Shown: in pieces, positions 53,332 through 61,677 of the stretch
Numbering within the stretch: the first letter of the stretch is position 1
How the letters are laid out: every line of letters begins with the position of its first letter
Assembly: GCF_027307225.1 (NCBI RefSeq)
Contig: NZ_DAHUXJ010000052.1
Span: 23,473-87,472, forward strand
DNA length: 64,000 nt
Source: Bradyrhizobium sp.
GTDB taxonomy: Bacteria; Pseudomonadota; Alphaproteobacteria; Rhizobiales; Xanthobacteraceae
Direction: 5' to 3'
The notes under the pieces: model-generated
Told to the model about the DNA's origin: nothing
The model's database searches: none
What the model saw: only the letters and a program-made list of their open reading frames with translations
Program-made: the position numbers and the translations under genes

Positions 53332-55002
53332 ATGACGATGCCGGTTCGCGCTGCCCTCTACCTGCGAGTCTCGACCGGCCGGCAGGCGGAGAACGATCTT
53401 TCCATCCCGGACCAACGCCACCAGGCCAAAGCCTATTGCGCCTCGCGCGGGTGGGAGATCGTCGCCGACTATGTCGAGCCCGGCCTATCCGCGACCGATG
53501 ATCGGCGGCCGGAATTCCAGCGCATGATAGACGCGGCAACCACTAAGCCGCCGGCGTTCGACGTGATCCTGGTCCACAGCTTCAGCCGCTTCTTCCGCGA
53601 CCAGTTCCAGCTCGAGTTCTATGTTCGCCGCCTAGCCAAGGCCGGCGTGAGGCTGGTCTCGATCACCCAGGAGCTCGGCGACGATCCCATGAGCAACATG
53701 ATCCGGCAGATCATGGCGCTGTTCGACGAGTACCAGTCCAAGGAGAACGCCAAGCACACCTTGCGAGCCATGAAGGAGAATGCCCGTCAGGGCTTCTGGA
53801 ATGGGGCCTTACCACCGATCGGCTATCGGATCGTGGAGGCCTCCGAGCAACGCGGACACCGCACCAAGAAAACCTTGGAGATCGACCCCGTCCAAGCCGA
53901 GACCGTGCGCCTGATCTTCCGCTTGGCCAGGGAAGGGAATGGAAGCTCGGGTCCGATGGGCGTCAAGTCCATCGCGACACATCTGAACGCTATTGGCATC
54001 CGCACCCGCGATGGCGGGCGCTGGGGTGTCGATGCCGTCCATAAGGCGCTGACCCGAACGACCTACATCGGCCGCCACCGCTTCAATACCAAGTTCTGGA
54101 AGACCCGCCAGCGCAAGGCGGAGACTGAAATCGTGGAAATGGCGGTGCCAGCAATCGTCGACAAGGATGAATTTGAGGTCATCCAAATGCTGCTCAAGAG
54201 CCGCAGTCCGGCGATGACGGCACCAAGAGTTGTCAGCGGTCCCACCCTCCTTACCGGCATCTGCTTCTGCGCTGCTTGCGGCGGAGCGATGACGCTGCGC
54301 ACCGGCAAGAGCGGCCGTTACCGCTACTACACCTGCTGCACCAAGGCCCGCCAGGGCGAGACCGGCTGTCCCGGCCGCACCGTGCCGATGGAAAAACTCG
54401 ACAATCTGGTGGCCGAATACATCGAGCAGCGTTTGTTACAGCCCAGACGTCTTGAGCAGCTTTTGTCGCACGTACTCGATCGCCGCACCGAGCGCGCCGA
54501 ACGACGAAGGTCGCACATTGCCGACTTGCGCAAGCGGGCGGCGGAGGCAGACGCCAAACTCAAGCGGCTGTACGACGCCATCGAGAACGGCATCGCCGAT
54601 CTGTCTGATCCTATGCTGAAGGACCGCATCGGAGAACTGAAGGCCACGAGAGATCAGGCACGCCTTGACGCAGAGCGGGCCGAGGAGGCGATTGATCGCG
54701 GCGGCCCGACCATCACGCCACAGACCCTCAAGACCTTTGCCAGGACAGCCCGCAAGCGGATGCGGACCGACGGCGGCGGCTACCGCCGCGACTATCTCCG
54801 CGCATTCGCCCAACGCGTCGAAGTCGATCAGAAAGAACTGCGCATCATGGGATCGAAAAGCGTGCTCCTGCGCACGCTCGTCGCTGCTTCAAGCGCAAAA
54901 ACGGCGGGTTTTGGCGTGCCCAGTTCTGTACCGAAGTGGCGCGCTCGGAGAGATTCGAACTCCCGACCCTCGGAATCGAAATCCGATGCTCTATCCAGCT
55001 GA
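53332..55002 (+). CDS. Large serine recombinase (integrase)
   Basis: 556-residue site-specific recombinase. N-terminal catalytic domain with YLRVSTGRQ (nucleophile Ser14) and HSFSRFFRDQFQLEFYVRRL; Recombinase domain with EIDPVQAETVRLIFRLAREG and RWGVDAVHKALTRTTYIGRH; zinc ribbon near residue 312 (CFCAACGG, YYTCCTKARQGETGCPG); a coiled-coil C-terminus (RRTERAERRRSHIADLRKRA). The last about 20 residues, WRARRDSNSRPSESKSDALSS, are antisense to the tRNA-Arg gene at 54937-55013, so the natural end of the gene is altered by its position at the attachment site. Integrates a mobile element into the tRNA 3' end. Confidence 0.94.
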   Translation: MTMPVRAALYLRVSTGRQAENDLSIPDQRHQAKAYCASRGWEIVADYVEPGLSATDDRRPEFQRMIDAATTKPPAFDVILVHSFSRFFRDQFQLEFYVRRLAKAGVRLVSITQELGDDPMSNMIRQIMALFDEYQSKENAKHTLRAMKENARQGFWNGALPPIGYRIVEASEQRGHRTKKTLEIDPVQAETVRLIFRLAREGNGSSGPMGVKSIATHLNAIGIRTRDGGRWGVDAVHKALTRTTYIGRHRFNTKFWKTRQRKAETEIVEMAVPAIVDKDEFEVIQMLLKSRSPAMTAPRVVSGPTLLTGICFCAACGGAMTLRTGKSGRYRYYTCCTKARQGETGCPGRTVPMEKLDNLVAEYIEQRLLQPRRLEQLLSHVLDRRTERAERRRSHIADLRKRAAEADAKLKRLYDAIENGIADLSDPMLKDRIGELKATRDQARLDAERAEEAIDRGGPTITPQTLKTFARTARKRMRTDGGGYRRDYLRAFAQRVEVDQKELRIMGSKSVLLRTLVAASSAKTAGFGVPSSVPKWRARRDSNSRPSESKSDALSS

Positions 55003-55013
55003 GCTACGAGCGC
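54937..55013 (-). tRNA. tRNA-Arg, anticodon TCG
   Basis: Seventy-seven bases on the minus strand, from GCGCTCG to CGAGCGC plus G and an encoded CCA. Anticodon stem TCGGA/TCCGA with loop TTTCGAT gives anticodon UCG (reads CGA). The T loop TTCGAAT is intact. Its 3' end overlaps the end of the recombinase gene, typical of a recombinase attachment site. Confidence 0.95.
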
Positions 55014-55077
55014 GTGCGATCCGCATACCAGACTTGGGCGCGTGGCGCCAACAGGTCAGGGGCGCATCGAGAAGTGT

Positions 55078-55344
55078 TCAGAAGCAGGGGTAGCGTCCGC
55101 CTTGGGCGTTGTAGGTTGCCGCACCCTGGGCGCAGAAGTTGTTCGACGGGCCGTCATAATAGGCGAAGGTGCGCGGTTCGAGGCCAAGGCCATAGTTGTG
55201 ACGATAGCCGATCGGGTAGGGAAGGCCGTAGGCATGGCCCTGCCAATGATGATGGTGGTGGCGCCGGTGTGCCTGGGCCGGGCTCGCAGCCATGGCTAGC
55301 GCAGCCAAAGCGGTTGCGGCAAGGGCGAACTTCGAGGGAATCAT
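55078..55344 (-). CDS. Small exported His-rich protein
   Basis: 88 residues with signal peptide (MIPSKFALAATALAALAMAASPAQA), a His-rich segment HRRHHHHHWQGHAYGL and a C-terminal part with two cysteines (NNFCAQGAATYNAQGGRYPCF). Similar to small exported proteins of Bradyrhizobium. Metal binding by the His run is inferred. The start at 55344 is chosen for the signal peptide and for GGAGA upstream. Confidence 0.75.
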   Translation of the reverse strand: MIPSKFALAATALAALAMAASPAQAHRRHHHHHWQGHAYGLPYPIGYRHNYGLGLEPRTFAYYDGPSNNFCAQGAATYNAQGGRYPCF

Positions 55345-55586
55345 GCAAATCTCCGCAAAAAACCTGCCTTGGCACATTAGGCCAAACCGGGTTCCCATCC
55401 TAGTGCGGCGGTTCAGAAGTTCGCATTCATTTGTGCCGCGCCGCCAAAAAGTGGCCGAAAGTTCAGGGAATTATCGTGGTGCTTTCGGCATGCTTAACGA
55501 TTTTCCAACACAGTCTCGCCAGAGTTGTGTCCTCTGATCTTGGGCATCGAGCGGTTTTTTCCGTTTTCTGCCGCCATCGTTCTGTC

Positions 55587-56033
55587 ATGCGCATCACGCC
55601 TCTCGCATCCCTGCTGCTGTTGTGCCTGGCGATAAGCCCGGCGCGCGCCGTTTTGCACATCACGCGCGACCATGGCGGCTATGTCGCGGAGTATAAGACG
55701 AAATACGAGCGCATCCGCGATAACCACGATCGCGTCGTTATCGACGGCATCTGCAACTCGGCGTGCACGCTCGTGCTCGGTATCGTGCCGCTGAACAAGA
55801 TCTGCGTGACGCCACGCGCGAGCCTCGGCTTCCACCAGGCCTATTACGACAAGGCATTCACCTTCGGCATCAAGGTCACGAGCACCGGGGGCACCTCCGA
55901 GCTGATGTCCTATTACCCCGATACGGTGAAGGCTTGGATTCGCCGCAATGGCGGGCTCACCACCGAAATGAAGAAGATCAAGAACGGCGCAGAGCTCTGG
56001 AAGATCGTCGATCCCTGCCCGGAAGAGTGGTGA
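55587..56033 (+). CDS. Exported ClpP-like-fold protein of unknown function
   Basis: 148 residues with signal peptide MRITPLASLLLLCLAISPARA. The central part, VVIDGICNSACTLVLGIVPL and ICVTPRASLGFHQAYYD, resembles exported ClpP/crotonase-like proteins in which a Ser-Ala-Cys turn and a later GFH histidine form the active site; here Ser in NSACT and His in GFHQ are candidates. The C-terminus has IVDPCPEEW. The protease assignment is tentative. ATG 55587 is chosen for the signal peptide; the upstream frame to 55431 is unsupported. Confidence 0.75.
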   Translation: MRITPLASLLLLCLAISPARAVLHITRDHGGYVAEYKTKYERIRDNHDRVVIDGICNSACTLVLGIVPLNKICVTPRASLGFHQAYYDKAFTFGIKVTSTGGTSELMSYYPDTVKAWIRRNGGLTTEMKKIKNGAELWKIVDPCPEEW

Positions 56034-56056
56034 GGACCTCTTTTCGGTGGAGCGCC

Positions 56057-56965
56057 TCAAGCCAGGTCGATCGTTCCCGACATCACGGGCACGCAAGCCC
56101 CACCGATATAGGTTGCGGTCACGACGCCGTCGTTCTTCTCGGCTTCGGCCTTTAGAAGGCTGGGCCGCCCCATCTCGACGCCTTGGGCGATCGTCTTTGA
56201 CAGGCGCAAATCGCGTTCGGCGCGCAAGTGAGCCAAGAGGCCGATAAGGGCGACGTTGGCGCTGCCGGTCGCTGGATCCTCGGGAATGCCGTGATGGGGC
56301 GCGAACATGCGTGCGCGGATATCGAGCCCATCTTCGGCGACCTGCGTGTAGATGAAGATACTGGTTACGGGATGCTTGGTGACTTCGCGCGTGAAGACGT
56401 CAGAGCGTGCCGTCGCTTCCGCGAGCTTCTCGCGCCCCTTCACCTCGGCGAGAATGAACGGCGCCCCGCAGGAAGCGATACACGGTCGGTGATTTCTGGT
56501 CTCGATATCATTCACCGATAGCGAGCAGGCGGAGGCGATCAACTCGGGAGAAATTTCAGCGCCGACCGAGAGGCGCTGCGGAGAGGCAAGGCGGGCGCCG
56601 GTCACCGTCGGGCCTTCCCTGTGAATTGCGATCGGAACGAGACCTGCCTTTTCCTCAAACGTCACGCTGGCGCCTTCGACGGCGCGGCCGTAGCTCCTGC
56701 CCGCGCGGGCGAGCGCGAACGCCGTGCCGACATTTGGATGGCCGGCGAACGGCATCTCGTAGCGTGGCGTGAAAATACGGACTTCGGCCGTGTTGGCGGG
56801 GTCCTTCGGCGGCAGCACAAACGTCGTTTCCGCGAGATTAAATTCGGCGGCAATGGCCTGCATCTGGCCGCCCGTGAGCCCCTCCGCATTGAGAACGACG
56901 CCGAGCGGATTGCCGGCGAATTGCGTGCCGGTGAAGACATCGACAGTGACGAAGTGCAGCTTCAT
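56057..56965 (-). CDS. PhzF-family isomerase/epimerase-like protein
   Basis: 302 residues in two similar halves (diaminopimelate-epimerase-like fold). Starts MKLHFVTVDVFTGTQFAGNP LGVVLNAEGL with FNLAETTFVLPP carrying the conserved Glu of PhzF; RIFTPRYEMPFAGHPNVGTA, and APHHGIPEDPATGSANVALI in the second half. All residues of the active site (Glu, the Gly-His-Pro and Asp-Pro-Ala-Thr-Gly-Ser-Ala motifs) are present. Outside phenazine clusters the natural substrate is unknown. Confidence 0.93.
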   Translation of the reverse strand: MKLHFVTVDVFTGTQFAGNPLGVVLNAEGLTGGQMQAIAAEFNLAETTFVLPPKDPANTAEVRIFTPRYEMPFAGHPNVGTAFALARAGRSYGRAVEGASVTFEEKAGLVPIAIHREGPTVTGARLASPQRLSVGAEISPELIASACSLSVNDIETRNHRPCIASCGAPFILAEVKGREKLAEATARSDVFTREVTKHPVTSIFIYTQVAEDGLDIRARMFAPHHGIPEDPATGSANVALIGLLAHLRAERDLRLSKTIAQGVEMGRPSLLKAEAEKNDGVVTATYIGGACVPVMSGTIDLA

Positions 56966-57110
56966 CCGATTTTGCCTTCTCGAAGCTCATAGCACCGCGA
57001 ACGGAATCGCCAAGATCTTGCTATGCGATAGCCGGCGAGCCACCCGCTGCGTTCCTCGATTGCTCGATAGCACATGTTCGTGCAATCAGGGCAGCAAATC
57101 GGGACATCAA

Positions 57111-57977
57111 ATGAGCAAGGATTTCGATCAATTGGCCGCGCGTGCGGCGCCGACGGTATTCGTCGTGCTCTGGAGCACCGGCTTCGTCGCCACCAAATCC
57201 GTGCTGCGCAGCGCGGAGCCTTTGACCTTTCTCGCGATCCGCATGGCGGCGGTGGTCGCGATCATGGCGCTGATCGTGGTCATCGTGCGGCCGCGTTGGC
57301 CGGATCGCACAGGGATAGCGCACAGCGTGGTTGCCGGCCTTCTCGTGCACGGATTTTATCTCGGCGGCACGGCGGTCGCGATCGCGCATTCGATTCCAGC
57401 CGGTCTCTCGGCCTTGATTCCGGGTTTGCAGCCGATCCTCACTTCTACGCTGGCCAATCGTTTCCTGGGCGAACGCGTCACGGCGGTGCAGTGGATCGGC
57501 CTCGCGCTCGGGCTCGCAGGTGTTGCGCTGATCCTGCACGAACGTCCCATGAGCGGAGAGGCCAGTTTTGGCTGGCTGGCCTCCGGCGTGTCGCTGATCA
57601 GCATCACGCTCGGCACCCTCTATCAGCGCCGCTACTGCCGGGATATCGACTGGCGCGCCGGCAATCTCGTCCAGTACATCGCGGTCGCGATCTTCTTTGC
57701 CGTCGGCGCATTCGCGTTCGAGAATCGCATCGTGCATTGGACCGGCGAGTTTATCCTCGGCATCGCCTGGCTTGCGGTCGTGCTTTCGATCGGATCGATC
57801 GGGGTGCTGTACTGGCTGATCCGCCATACGGCGGCGACTTCTGTGGCGAGCCTGTTTTATCTCGTTCCGGCCGTCACCGCCCTGATGGCCTATCTGCTCT
57901 TTGGCGAACGTCTCGATGCGGTTGCGATCATTGGCATGATTACCTGCGGGGCCGCGGTGTTCGTGGTCAATCGCTAA
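57111..57977 (+). CDS. EamA-family (DMT superfamily) transporter
   Basis: 288-residue inner-membrane protein with about ten hydrophobic helices in two five-helix repeats: first starting PTVFVVLWSTGFVATKSVLR, second containing LGTLYQRRYCRDIDWRAGNL and VASLFYLVPAVTALMAYLLF. Motif GLSALIPGLQPILTSTLANR is typical. Substrate (amino acids, metabolites) unknown. ATG 57111 chosen. Confidence 0.92.
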   Translation: MSKDFDQLAARAAPTVFVVLWSTGFVATKSVLRSAEPLTFLAIRMAAVVAIMALIVVIVRPRWPDRTGIAHSVVAGLLVHGFYLGGTAVAIAHSIPAGLSALIPGLQPILTSTLANRFLGERVTAVQWIGLALGLAGVALILHERPMSGEASFGWLASGVSLISITLGTLYQRRYCRDIDWRAGNLVQYIAVAIFFAVGAFAFENRIVHWTGEFILGIAWLAVVLSIGSIGVLYWLIRHTAATSVASLFYLVPAVTALMAYLLFGERLDAVAIIGMITCGAAVFVVNR

Positions 57978-57984
57978 GCGCGCT

Positions 57985-59442
57985 TCAACCGCCGCGTACC
58001 TTCTCATAGGCCTTGAGCGCGCGCTCGCGGCCCTTGCGGTGATCGATGATCGGGTGCGGATAGGTTTTTCCCAAGGTGACGCCCGCGCTTGCGAGTTCGA
58101 GCGGGGTTGCTTCCCACGGCTGGTGAATGAGCTTTTTCGGCAGTTGCGCCAGTTCGCCCACCCAGCGGCTGACATACGCTCCGTCGGGATCGAATTTCTC
58201 ACCCTGCAGCACCGGGTTGAACACGCGGAAATAGGGCGCGGCATCGGCGCCGCAGCCGGCGACCCATTGCCAATTGGCGGGATTGTTGCCGGCATCGGCA
58301 TCAACGAGCGTATCCCAGAACCACTGCTCGCCTGCGCGCCAGTCGATCAGCAGGTGTTTCACCAGAAATGAAGCGACCACCATCCGCACGCGGTTGTGCA
58401 TGACGCCGGTGTGCCAGAGCTGGCGCATGCCGGCATCGACGATGGGATAACCGGTCTGGCCGCGTTGCCACGCTTTCAACGCCTCGTCGTCATGGCGCCA
58501 GGAAAAGCCGTCGAAGGACGGTTGCAGGTTGCGCGTGGCAAGATCTGGGACGTCAAACAGAAGATGCCGGCAGAAGTCGCGCCAGCCGAGTTCGCTCAAG
58601 AACTTGTCCGCATCGGCAGCGAGCGCGGGGCGTTCGGCGGCCGCAAAATGCGTGGCGTGCCAGATCTGGCGCGGGCTGATCTCGCCGAAACGCAAATGCG
58701 GCGACAGGCCGGAGGTGCCGTCGCGATCGGGCCGGTCGCGGTCATGAGCGTAACCGGCGAGATGCGCGTTCAGGAAATCTTTCAGCCGCTTCTGGGCGGC
58801 GCTTTCACCCGGCGTCCAGGTTTCGCGCAGGCCGCCGGCCCAATCCGGCCGGGTCGGCTCGAGGCAAAGGCTTTCGATGGTGTCGCTCGCGACGTCTGGA
58901 CCGGCGCGCAAGCGGCGAGGCGAGGGCAGGGGATCGGGTGGTGCGCCGAGCGCCTGAATGCGCCGCCAGAACGGCGTGAAGACGCGCAATCCCCGGCCTT
59001 CCTTGGTTCGTACGCTATCGGGTGTCGCCAGAAGGTCGCCGGCAAATGTTTGCCCGTGCACGCCGCGTTCACGCAACGCGGTTGCGATGTCGTCTTCGGC
59101 CGCCTGATGCGGCGCTTGCGCAATCCTGTTCCAGAAGACATCACGTGCGCCGCTCGCGCGCGCCAGTTCCGGAATGATCGCCGCCGCATTCCCGTTCCGC
59201 AGCACGAGCGGTACGCCCGCATCGCCCATCCGCTTTTCGAGAGCCCGCAGCGACTGCGCCAGCCACCAGCGGGCGGCGCCGCCGATCGGCCGCGCGCCGG
59301 TCCGTCTGCTCGTCTCATCGAGGACGTAGAGGCAAATGACCGGCCGGCCGGTCGCGGCAGCAGCGTGCAAGGCGGAGTGGTCGGAAAGGCGGAGGTCGTC
59401 GCGAAACCAGACAATGCAGGGAGCGTCGGATCGATCAGCCAT
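57985..59442 (-). CDS. phrB: Deoxyribodipyrimidine photolyase (class I)
   Basis: 485 residues from ATG 59442. N-terminal antenna domain: CIVWFRDDLRLSDHSALHAA and VICLYVLDETSRRTG. FAD domain: GTSGLSPHLRFGEISPRQIW, ELGWRDFCRHLLF, GQTGYPIVDAGMRQLWHTGV and HNRVRMVVASFLVKHLLIDW followed by NNPANWQWVAGCGADAAPYF. These are class I CPD-photolyase motifs, including the electron-transfer Trp residues. Light-driven repair of pyrimidine dimers. Convergent with the EamA gene. Confidence 0.95.
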   Translation of the reverse strand: MADRSDAPCIVWFRDDLRLSDHSALHAAAATGRPVICLYVLDETSRRTGARPIGGAARWWLAQSLRALEKRMGDAGVPLVLRNGNAAAIIPELARASGARDVFWNRIAQAPHQAAEDDIATALRERGVHGQTFAGDLLATPDSVRTKEGRGLRVFTPFWRRIQALGAPPDPLPSPRRLRAGPDVASDTIESLCLEPTRPDWAGGLRETWTPGESAAQKRLKDFLNAHLAGYAHDRDRPDRDGTSGLSPHLRFGEISPRQIWHATHFAAAERPALAADADKFLSELGWRDFCRHLLFDVPDLATRNLQPSFDGFSWRHDDEALKAWQRGQTGYPIVDAGMRQLWHTGVMHNRVRMVVASFLVKHLLIDWRAGEQWFWDTLVDADAGNNPANWQWVAGCGADAAPYFRVFNPVLQGEKFDPDGAYVSRWVGELAQLPKKLIHQPWEATPLELASAGVTLGKTYPHPIIDHRKGRERALKAYEKVRGG

Positions 59443-59549
59443 CAAGCAATCAACTCACCTGGAGCACGCCGGGTCCTCACAATCTTGCAACCTGGCCCGC
59501 GCTCAGCCGTACTACATCATGGGGACGAGGGAAAAGCGGGAGAGGTGCC

Positions 59550-59951
59550 TTGCAGCGGTATGCGGTTCTTTATCTGTCGACATTGATCGTGCTGGTCCCG
59601 GTCGATTTCCTGTTTCTGGGCGTGATCGGAAAGTCGTTTTTCACCACAGAGGTCGGCGACATGCTGGGCGAGGTGAGGCTTGCGCCCGCCATCCTGTTTT
59701 ATCTGCTCTATGTCGCGGGCATCCTCATCTTCGTGAATGCGCACCACGGCGCAACCTGGCGGTCGACGCTGCTTTACGGCGCGATGTTTGGCTTGTTTTG
59801 CTACGCGACTTTTGAACTGACCTCGTTGTCGCTACTCAGGCACTGGACCTGGCCGGTAGTCGTGGTCGATGTATCCTGGGGAACGGCGGTGACCGCATTC
59901 GCATCGACGGCGGGGCTTCTGATCGCCAACGCGATCGCTCCCAAAATGTGA
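59550..59951 (+). CDS. DUF2177 family membrane protein
   Basis: 133 residues, four hydrophobic helices; motifs VDFLFLGVIGKSFFTTEVGD, FVNAHHGATWRSTLLYGAMF and FGLFCYATFELTSLSLLRHW TWPVVVVDVSWG are typical of DUF2177. TTG 59550 is the start, with GGGAGAGG upstream. Function of the family unknown. Confidence 0.88.
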   Translation: MQRYAVLYLSTLIVLVPVDFLFLGVIGKSFFTTEVGDMLGEVRLAPAILFYLLYVAGILIFVNAHHGATWRSTLLYGAMFGLFCYATFELTSLSLLRHWTWPVVVVDVSWGTAVTAFASTAGLLIANAIAPKM

Positions 59952-59961
59952 CCTTCAAAAC

Positions 59962-60031
59962 AAAATGCCCGGCGCACCGGCGAGCGGAAGCTACGCCGTT
60001 CTTCGAACGGCTATGGCCGGGCATTTCGTCA
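59962..60031. terminator. Long hairpin between convergent genes
   Basis: AAATGCCCGGC and GCCGGGCATTT in inverted relation, with smaller inner pairs (CCGTTC/GAACGG). It lies between the DUF2177 gene and the convergent peroxiredoxin gene. It fits a bidirectional terminator, though the loop is long. Confidence 0.6.
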
Positions 60032-60048
60032 GGTCGAACGGAACGCGC

Positions 60049-60708
60049 TTACTTCGGCGCGGGCACGATCCGGATGTAGGGCTTCGGCGACTTCCAGCCG
60101 GCAGGCCACTTGGCCTTGGCTTGCTCATCGGTCACTGAGCCGGAAATGATCACGTCTTCACCCTGCTTCCAGTCGGCCGGCGTCGAGATGCTATGTTTGG
60201 CCGTCAGTTGCAGGGAATCGATGGCGCGCAGGATTTCCTGGAAATTGCGCCCTGTCGACATCGGATAAACCAGCACCAGCTTGATCTTCTTGTCGGGGCC
60301 GATGACGAAGACATTGCGGACGGTCTGGTTGTCAGCCGCCGTGCGGGTCGCAACGTCGCCCGAGGCCGCCGCCGGCAGCATGTCATACAGCTTGGAGACG
60401 TGGAGATCGGTGTCGCCGATCATGGGGTAGTTCGGCGCGACGCCTTGCGTCTCGCGGATGTCCTCCGCCCACTTGCTATGGCGGTCGACCGGATCGACGG
60501 AAAGACCGATCAGCTTGACGCCGCGCTTGTCGAATTCCGGCTTCAGCCTCGCGACCGCGCCAAGCTCGGTCGTGCAAACCGGGGTGAAGTCTTTCGGATG
60601 CGAGAACAACAGCGCCCAGCTGTTGCCGAGCCAGTCGTGGAACTTGATTTTGCCTTCGGTGGTTTGGGCCTCGAAATCCGGGGCTACGGCGCCAATTGGG
60701 AGAGCCAT
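60049..60708 (-). CDS. 1-Cys peroxiredoxin (Prx6 type)
   Basis: 219 residues. Peroxidatic Cys45 in DFTPVCTTELG, with conserved Arg in the mid-region and C-terminal extension KQGEDVIISGSVTDEQAKAK typical of Prx6-like enzymes; the second cysteine of 2-Cys types is absent. Reduces peroxides using an external thiol. Starts MALPIGAVAPDFEAQTTEGK. Confidence 0.95.
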   Translation of the reverse strand: MALPIGAVAPDFEAQTTEGKIKFHDWLGNSWALLFSHPKDFTPVCTTELGAVARLKPEFDKRGVKLIGLSVDPVDRHSKWAEDIRETQGVAPNYPMIGDTDLHVSKLYDMLPAAASGDVATRTAADNQTVRNVFVIGPDKKIKLVLVYPMSTGRNFQEILRAIDSLQLTAKHSISTPADWKQGEDVIISGSVTDEQAKAKWPAGWKSPKPYIRIVPAPK

Positions 60709-61066
60709 CAGTCGACCTCTTCGTTCATCTTGGGGGGTGAATTTCTTCTCTTGAAGTATAGGAGGCAGGCCGTCTCAAGTGAACGGCTGTCGCAAAAAGG
60801 GTATTTCCTTCTCTCGTACACGTCCAGCCTAGTATTTTCTTTCGCTTAGAGGGTCGTCGCCGCGGAAAAGTGAAGCAGACCGCCCTGATGTTGCCGCTTA
60901 TTGTTTCGACAAGCCCGCCTCCGCCATTTCGTGAACCGTGACTGACGTCACAGCGACAGATCGGCAACCCCGTAGAATTCTACCCGACGGGCTTTCGAAT
61001 CGTTAACCAGTCGTTTACGCCCGCGGGCCCAGAACAAGAAACTGCGACTTTAGAAGAGTACCTGCA
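60709..61066. other. Divergent promoter region, no gene seen
   Basis: About 360 bases between the divergent peroxiredoxin gene and the gene at 61067. TTAACCAGTCGTTTAC at about 61002-61017 resembles half of a CtrA-type TTAA-N7-TTAA site but is imperfect. No coding frame or RNA is evident. Confidence 0.55.
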
Positions 61067-61645
61067 ATGTCTGCCCTGTTGGCTGCTTTGGCTGAAACTG
61101 CCGCCACTCTCGAACCGGCCGAAATTTCCTGCAGCGAAACCGCCGCCCGCGCACTGGCCGTTGTCCGCGACGGCGTGATCACGGGCGAGGGCCCCACGGC
61201 CCGGGGCCGTGTGCATTTTTCCCGTGAGCTTGATGCCGACGACGTCACCTGGTGCGAGCGCATCCTGACGGCGTCTGCGGTCGTGCATCAGCCGGTCAGC
61301 CGCGCCGAAGCCGAGGCTCTGTTCGAGATCGACGAGGCCGCGACCGAACGCAGCGACTCCGGACGTTTCGACGACCTCATCGCCAAGGCCGTGGTGCACC
61401 ACGCCGCTTCGGCTTCCGGCCTGCCGGTGCCGCCAAGGAGCGTTGCGCTTGCGCGGGAAACCTCGATCGAGAGCTGGGCGCCAGCCAGCGCCACCAAGGT
61501 CGATATCGAGGTGCTGAACTGGATCGCGACCCAGATGCGAAGCAACCGCTGCCGCAATCGTACGCTCGCAGCCCTCATCGCGACGCTCGTCGGCGTGGCG
61601 ATGCCGCTTGCACAATTACCGAACGTCTTCGATATCGGGATGTAG
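61067..61645 (+). CDS. Hypothetical protein with C-terminal membrane segment
   Basis: 192 residues: an alpha-helical region with SRAEAEALFEIDEAATERSD and FDDLIAKAVVHHAASASGLP, a linker VPPRSVALARETSIESWAPA, and a hydrophobic end NRTLAALIATLVGVAMPLAQ. A tail-anchored or export-related protein is possible. I do not recognise a functional family. Confidence 0.75.
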   Translation: MSALLAALAETAATLEPAEISCSETAARALAVVRDGVITGEGPTARGRVHFSRELDADDVTWCERILTASAVVHQPVSRAEAEALFEIDEAATERSDSGRFDDLIAKAVVHHAASASGLPVPPRSVALARETSIESWAPASATKVDIEVLNWIATQMRSNRCRNRTLAALIATLVGVAMPLAQLPNVFDIGM

Positions 61646-61677
61646 CTGGCCGACAGTGTCTGGATCTTGACTCCGGG

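Noticed and set aside
48000..54937. Second attachment site duplicating the tRNA-Arg 3' end
   Set aside because: Scanning by eye found no second copy of the tRNA tail; it may lie outside the window or be too decayed.
61002..61017. CtrA-like site TTAACCAGTCGTTTAC
   Set aside because: Second half is TTTA instead of TTAA and the gene downstream has no clear cell-cycle link; too weak to call.
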